From the NCBI GenBank assembly GCA_946482625.1, contig CAMLSH010000220.1:1-6650 (forward strand): 6,650 nt of DNA, read 5' to 3'. Numbering within the stretch: the stretch's first letter is position 1; the number at the start of each line of letters is the position of its first letter. This DNA is from an uncultured Opitutaceae bacterium. Its GTDB lineage: Bacteria > Verrucomicrobiota > Verrucomicrobiae > Opitutales > Opitutaceae. The notes under the pieces were generated by a model that did no database searches, was not told where the DNA came from, and saw only the letters and a program-made list of their open reading frames with translations. Of the stretch, positions 1-4,072 are shown piece by piece. The translations under genes were made by a program, and so were the position numbers.

Positions 1-1313
1 TCGGAGAACTGGAATTCCTCGATGGGGCGGTGGCCGTTGAGGGCGAGGCCGATGGCGTAGCCGGTGCAGGCGCTTTCGGCGAGGGGCGTATTCAAGACGC
101 GGGCACGGCCGAAGTCCTTGAGGAGGCCGTCGGTGACTTTGAAGGCGCCGCCGTAGGTGCCGATATCCTGGCCCATGACGATGGCTTCGGGGCGTTCGGC
201 GAGGATCTTGCGGTGGGCGAGGCCGATGGCCTGCGCCATCGTCACGTGCTGGGGTTTCGCGGGCTCTGCTTTCCACGGGAGCGGAGGAGGGTCAGGAGCG
301 AAGAGGTCGTCTTCCATGCCGGCGGGATCGGGGCGGGGGACGGCGAGGGAAACCTGGATACAGGCTTCGAGGAAGGTGTTGAGCTCGGCATCGATCGCGT
401 CGAGTTGCGCGATGTGACCGGCGGCGACGAGGCGGGCGCGGAATTTAGGAAGCGGGTCGCGGGAGAAGAATCCCTCGCTCTCGCCGGGGAGGAGGTAATC
501 GCAGGTGTCGTAAGCGGCGTGGCCGCGGAGGCGGAGCGTGTGCGCCTCGATGAGCATGGGGCGACCGGTGGTGCGGACCTTGTCGATGGCGGCGGCGAGT
601 GTTTTGGCGGTGGCCTCGGTATCCGTGGCGTCGATGCAGAAGCCCTCGATCCCGTAGGCGGCGGCTCGTTTCCAGAGTTCGGTACCGGCGGCGAATTGCT
701 CGGTGACTGGGGTCGAGTAGGCGTATTTGTTGTTCTCGATCACGAAGAGGACCGGGATCGAGAGCAGGGAGGCGAGATTGAGCGATTCGTGGATGTCGCC
801 GGTGCTGGAGCCGCCATCGCCGAAGAAGGTGAAGCCGACAGCTTTTTTGCCGAGACGACGCTGGGAATCGGTGGAGCCGAGGACGTTCGAGAGCATGGCC
901 CCGAGATGGCTGATCATCGGGAGCGAGCGGTTCTTCGGGTCGCCGTGGTGGATGTTACCCTCACGCGCCTTCGTAGGGCTGTGGGCGTTGGCGAAATATT
1001 GATTGAGATGCTCGCAGAGGTGATCGCTCCAGATGAGATGGCCGCCGAAACCGCGATGCGTGAAGGAAACGACGTCGATGGATTTGTCGGCGAGAAGGGC
1101 GAGCGGGATAATGAGGGCCTCGTTGCCCTGGCCGCCGGTGACGGTGCCTTTGATCAGGCCCTGGCGGAAGAGGTCGAGGATGCGGTTGTCGCCCGTGCGC
1201 GCGAGCTGCATCCAGGCATAGATGCGCAAGAGGGCGGCGTCGGTGTTGGCGGTGAGCTCGTCGGAGCGCAGGTCGCGTTGGGCGAGGCAGGCGGGAGGAG
1301 TGGGAAATGCCAT
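1..1313 (-). CDS. Fused E1-alpha/E1-beta component of a 2-oxoacid dehydrogenase complex, partial at the 3' end
   Basis: The product is a thiamine-diphosphate-dependent E1 enzyme, which decarboxylates a 2-oxoacid (pyruvate or a branched-chain 2-oxoacid) and passes the acyl group to the lipoyl E2 subunit in the cytoplasm. 437 codons are visible, without stops or frameshifts, before the gene leaves the window. Residues about 20-340 are the alpha part: the TPP/Mg motif starts with GDG at 165-167 and ends with NN at 194-195, the usual 26-residue spacing. HRG at 86-88, MISHLG just before the TPP domain, and RLRGH ending at His265 also fit the family. From about residue 357 (VTMAQAIGLAHRKILAE, then GQDIGTYGGAF) the E1-beta pyrimidine-binding domain begins in the same frame, so this is a natural fusion of subunits that many bacteria encode separately. 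The ATG at 1313 is the first good start and has no Shine-Dalgarno. Substrate cannot be decided; resemblance to Bacteroidetes fused E1 proteins leaves branched-chain or pyruvate open. Confidence 0.93.
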   Translation of the reverse strand, partial: MAFPTPPACLAQRDLRSDELTANTDAALLRIYAWMQLARTGDNRILDLFRQGLIKGTVTGGQGNEALIIPLALLADKSIDVVSFTHRGFGGHLIWSDHLCEHLNQYFANAHSPTKAREGNIHHGDPKNRSLPMISHLGAMLSNVLGSTDSQRRLGKKAVGFTFFGDGGSSTGDIHESLNLASLLSIPVLFVIENNKYAYSTPVTEQFAAGTELWKRAAAYGIEGFCIDATDTEATAKTLAAAIDKVRTTGRPMLIEAHTLRLRGHAAYDTCDYLLPGESEGFFSRDPLPKFRARLVAAGHIAQLDAIDAELNTFLEACIQVSLAVPRPDPAGMEDDLFAPDPPPLPWKAEPAKPQHVTMAQAIGLAHRKILAERPEAIVMGQDIGTYGGAFKVTDGLLKDFGRARVLNTPLAESACTGYAIGLALNGHRPIEEFQFS

Positions 1314-1388
1314 GTCCAAAACGTGACGGTAGGGGTGAAAACGGCTCCGGCAAGCGATAGATTTGGCCCGCGTCGGGGTGCAGCGGAA

Positions 1389-1418
1389 ATGATAAACGCC
1401 GCGCGGGATAACGGCCAA
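1389..1418 (-). promoter_or_regulatory. Possible sigma-70-type promoter for the E1 gene
   Basis: On the minus strand TTGGCC (1418-1413) is followed after 18 bases by TATCAT (1394-1389). The -10 box matches the consensus at five of six positions and the -35 at four. Transcription would start near 1382 and give a leader of about 70 bases before the ATG at 1313. The 225-base gap behind the GYF_2 gene makes a separate promoter for E1 reasonable. The match is by eye only and such sequences occur by chance. Confidence 0.3.
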
Positions 1419-1449
1419 AGACCGCAATGGTGGAGGCAAAATGCGCCAA

Positions 1450-1476
1450 CGCTCAGGGAAAAAAACGGGCTGAGCG
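1450..1476. repeat. Short inverted repeat in the gap between the GYF_2 and E1 genes
   Basis: CGCTCAG (1450-1456) and CTGAGCG (1470-1476) are perfect complements around a 13-base loop. The loop contains a run of seven A on the plus strand, which is T on the strand carrying the flanking genes. It lies about 60 bases after the stop of the GYF_2 gene and upstream of the promoter-like sequence for E1. Because the T run is in the loop and not after the stem, it is not a standard intrinsic terminator. It might be a protein-binding site or a weak hairpin. Confidence 0.35.
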
Positions 1477-1538
1477 CGACGTCCATGAACGCGCCGGCGA
1501 TTTCGCGGACGAGAGGATGGCGAGGCGTGACGTGAGGA

Positions 1539-2060
1539 TCAGTAACGATCCATCACGTGATAATAGACCCAGTAGAGGCCGGTGTTAGCGATCGCGAAAT
1601 ACGAGACGAGGGCGACGAGGACGACCGGGTTGTGGGGAAGAAAAAACCAGGCGCCCACGCCGAGGGCGTTGGCGAGCGTGGCGACCATCGCGTAATCGCG
1701 GTTGCGCGCGCGACCGGGCGGACGTGAGGGGCGCGCGGCGTAGTCGGGCGGTGGATTCGCGCGATCTGCGGCGGAGAGATTGGAGCGAAGAATTTCTTCG
1801 ACGGAGACCGGAGTGGTGGCGTCGGTCGTGAGAGCGACGGTCTTGGTTTTGAGCTGGAGTTTCGCGGTCGCGGGAAAAAGCGCGGCGGCGAGTTCGGGCA
1901 GCGCGTGGATGGGCTGCCAGTTTTGGGTGTGCTCGGGGGTCACGAGCGCGTCGCGGGTGAAGGCCTGGATGGAGGCCATTTCGCGGAGCGCGGCGAGTCC
2001 GTGCGGGCCACTGACTTTTCCATCGAAGGAGAGATGGTATCGGGGTGTGGGGGAGAGCAT
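1539..2060 (-). CDS. GYF_2 (DUF4339)-domain membrane protein of unknown function
   Basis: 173 residues. Residues 7-52 resemble the GYF_2 domain: a tyrosine-containing first strand (RYHLSFDGKVSGP), a short helix (GLAALREMAS), then the typical DALVTPE segment and a conserved Trp48 in NWQPI. This domain is often found at one end of bacterial membrane proteins and is thought to bind other proteins, but its ligands are mostly unknown. A linker rich in Pro, Arg and Ala (about 95-120) leads to two hydrophobic stretches, 123-141 and 146-166, likely a transmembrane hairpin, and the protein ends in MDRY. The GYF_2 domain would then probably face the cytoplasm. The ATG at 2060 lies 14 bases after the stop of the upstream membrane-protein gene, so the two are probably co-transcribed. 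There is no clear Shine-Dalgarno. Function unknown. Confidence 0.82.
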   Translation of the reverse strand: MLSPTPRYHLSFDGKVSGPHGLAALREMASIQAFTRDALVTPEHTQNWQPIHALPELAAALFPATAKLQLKTKTVALTTDATTPVSVEEILRSNLSAADRANPPPDYAARPSRPPGRARNRDYAMVATLANALGVGAWFFLPHNPVVLVALVSYFAIANTGLYWVYYHVMDRY

Positions 2061-2074
2061 CGGTGCGGGGCTTG

Positions 2075-2422
2075 CTAGAGCGCGTCGAATAGTTGAGCTG
2101 CCAGGTGAATGACATCAACGCCATCAAGCGCGTCGATGGTCTTTTTGCGGCCGAAAGCGGCGAAGAGAAGCAGGCCGAGACCGGCCGCGCCGACAAAAAC
2201 TCCCGCCCAGAAGGAGTCAGCGTAGATCAGCACGACGCCCGAGCCGAGAGCGATCAAGGCGATAGCGCCCAAGAGGATCCGCTTCCAAGGCTCGACGGTT
2301 TGGATACGGAGTTGACCAAAGGAAACCCGGCTTAAAGAGCCGGGTTTGTTATTATCCAGCGCCTTTTGCGCCTCTCGCAGGGCGGCCTGCTGGATGTAAC
2401 GGTTATGTGATTCGCGGCTCAC
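2075..2422 (-). CDS. Small two-helix membrane protein of unknown function
   Basis: 115 residues, not recognised as a named family. The first 45 residues are polar with an amphipathic stretch (about 8-23, rich in Gln, Ala, Arg). Two hydrophobic segments follow, 49-67 and 71-90, joined by a very short loop (ADS), then a basic cluster RKK at 92-94 and a helical-looking tail. Both ends are therefore expected in the cytoplasm, with RKK obeying the positive-inside rule. The start is a GTG at 2422; no ATG exists in this frame between the preceding stop and the helices, and no other Met occurs in the protein. It sits between rpiB (32 bases away) and the GYF_2 gene (14 bases away), suggesting one transcript. 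An oddity is a perfect 10-bp hairpin inside codons 26-34. The intact frame and coherent topology support a real gene, but its job cannot be inferred. Confidence 0.78.
   Translation of the reverse strand: MSRESHNRYIQQAALREAQKALDNNKPGSLSRVSFGQLRIQTVEPWKRILLGAIALIALGSGVVLIYADSFWAGVFVGAAGLGLLLFAAFGRKKTIDALDGVDVIHLAAQLFDAL
2323..2347. other. Perfect 10-bp hairpin inside a coding region
   Basis: AAACCCGGCT (2323-2332) and AGCCGGGTTT (2338-2347) are exact complements with a 5-base loop. The hairpin lies within the two-helix membrane protein gene, over codons 26-34. On the plus strand it is followed by GTTATT, and on the gene's own strand by CCTTTGG, so neither side has a full U tract. It looks like a weakened intrinsic terminator or an attenuator-like RNA structure within the rpiB transcript. 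Confidence 0.5.
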
Positions 2423-2454
2423 GTGGATTGTTGCGGCCGCGAAACGGTCAGGGT

Positions 2455-2892
2455 TTACCCCTCGATCTTCTTGATGCGGGCGATGTGGCGGCCGCCTTCG
2501 AATTCGGTGGCGAGCCAGATCTTCACGATCTTGAGCGCCTCGGCTTCGGTGACGGTGCGTTCGCCGAGGGAGAGGACGTTGCCGTCGTTGTGCGAGCGGT
2601 TCCAGATTGCGACTTGTTCGGTCCAGCAGAGGCCGCAGCGGACGCCTTTGACCTTGTTGGCGACGATGGCTTCGCCGTTGCCGGAGCCGCCGAGGACGAT
2701 GCCGCGCTCGTATTCGCCACGGGCGACAGCTTCGGCGGTCGGCCGGATGAAGTCAGGATAATCGCAGGACTCGGACGAGTAGGTGCCGAAGTCGCGGACG
2801 GTGTGGCCCTCGGCGAGGAGCATGGCCTTGATGGCCTCCTTGTATTTGAAACCGGCGTGGTCGGAGCCGATGGCGATCTTGAAAGTCTTCAT
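2455..2892 (-). CDS. rpiB: Ribose-5-phosphate isomerase B
   Basis: RpiB interconverts ribose 5-phosphate and ribulose 5-phosphate in the non-oxidative pentose phosphate pathway in the cytoplasm; some family members also act on allose 6-phosphate. The 145-residue length is normal for the LacAB/RpiB family. Diagnostic features are IAIGSDHAGFKYKE near the N-terminus (Asp11, His12), DYPDF at 44-48, the glycine loop GGSGNGEAIVANK at 68-80, RSHNDGN with His101, and the C-terminal FEGGRHIARIKKIE. The loop lacks the catalytic Cys of the E. coli type (CGTG) and has Glu74 at the position that serves as base in the Mycobacterium tuberculosis type, so it belongs to that subgroup. The ATG at 2892 gives the canonical N-terminus. 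It appears to be the first gene of a minus-strand operon with the two small membrane-protein genes, and it is divergent from the first lipoprotein gene. Confidence 0.96.
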   Translation of the reverse strand: MKTFKIAIGSDHAGFKYKEAIKAMLLAEGHTVRDFGTYSSESCDYPDFIRPTAEAVARGEYERGIVLGGSGNGEAIVANKVKGVRCGLCWTEQVAIWNRSHNDGNVLSLGERTVTEAEALKIVKIWLATEFEGGRHIARIKKIEG

Positions 2893-2923
2893 GTGGGTTG
2901 AACTTGGGAGCGGTTACGTTGTC

Positions 2924-2953
2924 CTGATAGAGGAGTTTTCGGTTAACCAGCAA
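2924..2953 (-). promoter_or_regulatory. Possible promoter for rpiB in the divergent intergenic region
   Basis: On the minus strand TTGCTG (2953-2948) and TATCAG (2929-2924) are separated by 18 bases, giving a leader of roughly 25 bases before the rpiB ATG. Matches to the sigma-70 boxes are moderate (three and four of six). The space also holds the 8-base palindrome GGTTAACC at 2941-2948. No convincing plus-strand promoter for the first lipoprotein gene was seen here, although it must lie in this 74-base space or further upstream. Confidence 0.28.
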
Positions 2954-2966
2954 AAAATCCCGTTCC

Positions 2967-3392
2967 ATGAAATCGTCCCGCTTCCTTACCCTGATCCCGG
3001 TCCTCGCCTTCGCGTTGCTAGCCGGTTGTTCGTCGCCCGATTCGCGTATTAAATCCAACCAAGCCGCCTTCAACGCGCTGCCAGCCGAGACGCAGGAGAA
3101 GATCCGTGCGGGCAAAGTGGAGGTGGGCTACACGCCTGCGATGGTGATCATGGCGTTGGGTGAGCCGGACCGGCGCTACCGGCGGCGGACCGAGAAAGGG
3201 GAGACGGAAGTATGGGCGTATCGCGATAAAGGACCGGCGTTTAGCATAGGCTTGGGCATCGGTGGCGGCAGCGGGCGCACCGGAGTGGGCGGCGGTATTG
3301 GCGTGAGCACCGCCGGGGACCGCGAGGAGGATAAAATCCGCGTTCTGTTTGAAGGCGACAAGGTCACGGCGACGGAGACCAGCTCGCGTTAG
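2967..3392 (+). CDS. Small lipoprotein with SmpA/OmlA (BamE)-like core, first of a tandem pair
   Basis: 141 residues. A signal peptide (KSSR, then a hydrophobic stretch 6-19) ends in the lipobox LAGC with Cys21 as the lipidation site. Ser at +2 and the absence of Asp suggest outer-membrane sorting by the Lol pathway. The mature part begins with a helical stretch (about 26-50: SRI..N..AF..LP.ET.EKI), then VGYTPAMVIMALGEPDR at 53-69, the helix-turn pattern typical of SmpA/OmlA-like folds in which a helix is followed by a G(E/D)P turn. EVWAY (81-85) is the next strand. A glycine-rich insert (93-117) follows, then a closing strand IRVLFEGDKVTATE. Members of this fold include BamE of the outer-membrane assembly machine, but the resemblance is limited to the core, so a role in that machine is not shown. 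The next lipoprotein gene is its paralogue. The ATG at 2967 is set by the signal peptide; no Shine-Dalgarno is visible. Confidence 0.87.
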   Translation: MKSSRFLTLIPVLAFALLAGCSSPDSRIKSNQAAFNALPAETQEKIRAGKVEVGYTPAMVIMALGEPDRRYRRRTEKGETEVWAYRDKGPAFSIGLGIGGGSGRTGVGGGIGVSTAGDREEDKIRVLFEGDKVTATETSSR

Positions 3393-3502
3393 ACAAAGAC
3401 CTTCCCGTTGTTGCGCCCGCGGTTCACGAACTCGCGCGTCGGCTCATCGAAGTTGACGCGTGGTGGCTTGCGGGGCGTGAGGTGCTGGCTACGTTTTTTC
3501 AC
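3389..3502 (-). CDS. Candidate 37-residue basic protein gene between the two lipoprotein genes
   Basis: On the strand opposite the lipoproteins an open frame runs from GTG at 3502 to TAA at 3389-3391 and fills the 110-base gap exactly: its stop overlaps the stop of the first lipoprotein gene and its start abuts the ATG of the second. The product begins MKKRSQHLTPRKPPR and ends GRNNGKVFV, is strongly basic, and has no hydrophobic segment. About 30 of 37 codons end in G or C, as expected of genes in a GC-rich genome and unusual for random noncoding DNA. No family is recognised and no Shine-Dalgarno is seen. Against it: the frame stays open upstream into antisense of the second lipoprotein, and short GC-rich frames occur by chance. 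A nucleic-acid- or ribosome-binding role could be guessed from charge alone, but nothing specific supports it. Confidence 0.4.
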   Translation of the reverse strand: MKKRSQHLTPRKPPRVNFDEPTREFVNRGRNNGKVFV

Positions 3503-3949
3503 ATGAAAACAGATCTCGTGCCATTCAGGAAATTCGCGATTGCCGCCGGCTTGCTGGCGACAATCGCCCTGTCTGGATGCGCGACCCCGGAGGCCCGCAT
3601 CCAGAAGAACCCGGAGCTCTTCGCCGGGTTGGCTCCATCCGATCAACAAGCGATCAAGGAAGGGCGGGCGTCGTTGGGGTTCACTCCTGAGATGGTCCGA
3701 CTCGCGCTGGGCGATCCCGACCGGGTCACCACGCGGACGGACGCCTCGGGGAGCAGTGAAGTGTGGCGGTACACGACCTATGAAACGGACGGTGGCGTGT
3801 ATCTGTATCGCGGGTACTACCACCGCTATTATTGCCACGGCGATCCCTTCTTCCCGTTCTACCTGAACTACACCGGAAGGCGTGATCGCGACTATCTGAA
3901 GCTGACGTTCACCGGCGGTCGTGTGTCGGCTATCGAGGAAGAAAAGTAA
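3503..3949 (+). CDS. Small lipoprotein with SmpA/OmlA (BamE)-like core, second of a tandem pair
   Basis: 148 residues. The signal peptide has Arg9 and Lys10, a hydrophobic stretch 11-23 and the lipobox LSGC with Cys26; Ala at +2 suggests outer-membrane sorting. The mature part aligns with the preceding lipoprotein: (S/A)RI..N...F..L near 31-43, LGFTPEMVRLALGDPDR at 58-74 against VGYTPAMVIMALGEPDR, EVWRY at 86-90 against EVWAY, and a final strand of the form LTFTGGRVSAIE. The middle differs: where the first copy is glycine-rich, this one has a tyrosine-rich segment (about 93-123, with ten Tyr). An earlier GTG at 3482 would add seven residues before the signal peptide; the ATG at 3503 gives a normal signal peptide and is preferred. 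Two hairpins follow the gene, the second a strong terminator. Function unknown; an envelope structural or assembly role is an inference from fold and localisation. Confidence 0.88.
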   Translation: MKTDLVPFRKFAIAAGLLATIALSGCATPEARIQKNPELFAGLAPSDQQAIKEGRASLGFTPEMVRLALGDPDRVTTRTDASGSSEVWRYTTYETDGGVYLYRGYYHRYYCHGDPFFPFYLNYTGRRDRDYLKLTFTGGRVSAIEEEK

Positions 3950-3961
3950 ACGTCGCCGCCC

Positions 3962-3989
3962 AGCCCGCCGCTTCGGAGAACGGCGGGCT
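3962..3989 (+). other. GC-rich hairpin after the second lipoprotein gene
   Basis: AGCCCGCCG (3962-3970) pairs perfectly with CGGCGGGCT (3981-3989) around a 10-base loop, 12 bases after the stop of the lipoprotein gene. No U-rich tail follows (next bases TGTGGAGTC), so by itself it is a poor intrinsic terminator. It might protect the 3' end of the lipoprotein mRNA or slow the polymerase ahead of the strong terminator 28 bases further on. Confidence 0.55.
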
Positions 3990-4016
3990 TGTGGAGTCGG
4001 TGCGAAGGCGATTTGC

Positions 4017-4058
4017 CCAAAAGAAAAAGGCGGCCGTTGGGCCGCCTTTTTCTTTTGG
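4017..4058. terminator. Strong bidirectional intrinsic terminator, 19-bp perfect stem
   Basis: The left arm (4017-4035) and right arm (4040-4058) are exact reverse complements, 19 bp, with a 4-base loop GTTG. The inner part is the GC stem GGCGGCC/GGCCGCC, flanked by AAAAGAAAAA on one side and TTTTTCTTTT on the other. The stem therefore has a U tract after it on both strands. It stands between convergent genes: 67 bases after the stop of the second lipoprotein gene and 14 bases after the stop of the large TonB/PEGA gene. Confidence 0.93.
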
Positions 4059-4072
4059 AAAGATGTTCCGTC

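Noticed and set aside
1154..1486. Minus-strand 110-codon frame reaching into the E1 5' gap
   Set aside because: It overlaps the E1 coding region in another frame and its sequence has no family features.
30..1535. 501-codon open frame on the plus strand
   Set aside because: It is the antisense shadow of the E1 gene. Its translation is a Gly/Ala/Glu/Val-rich mix without domains, while the minus strand gives a clear E1 protein.
2433..2440. Palindrome GCGGCCGC between rpiB and the next gene
   Set aside because: An 8-base GC palindrome is expected by chance in GC-rich DNA and has no supporting context.
2407..2901. 164-codon plus-strand frame over rpiB
   Set aside because: It is the antisense shadow of rpiB, whose family motifs are unmistakable on the other strand.
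3482..3502. GTG at 3482 as start of the second lipoprotein
   Set aside because: It would put MLATFFH before an otherwise normal signal peptide; ATG at 3503 fits better.
3962..3989. First hairpin after the second lipoprotein as an intrinsic terminator
   Set aside because: It has no U-rich tail; the hairpin at 4017-4058 is the evident terminator.
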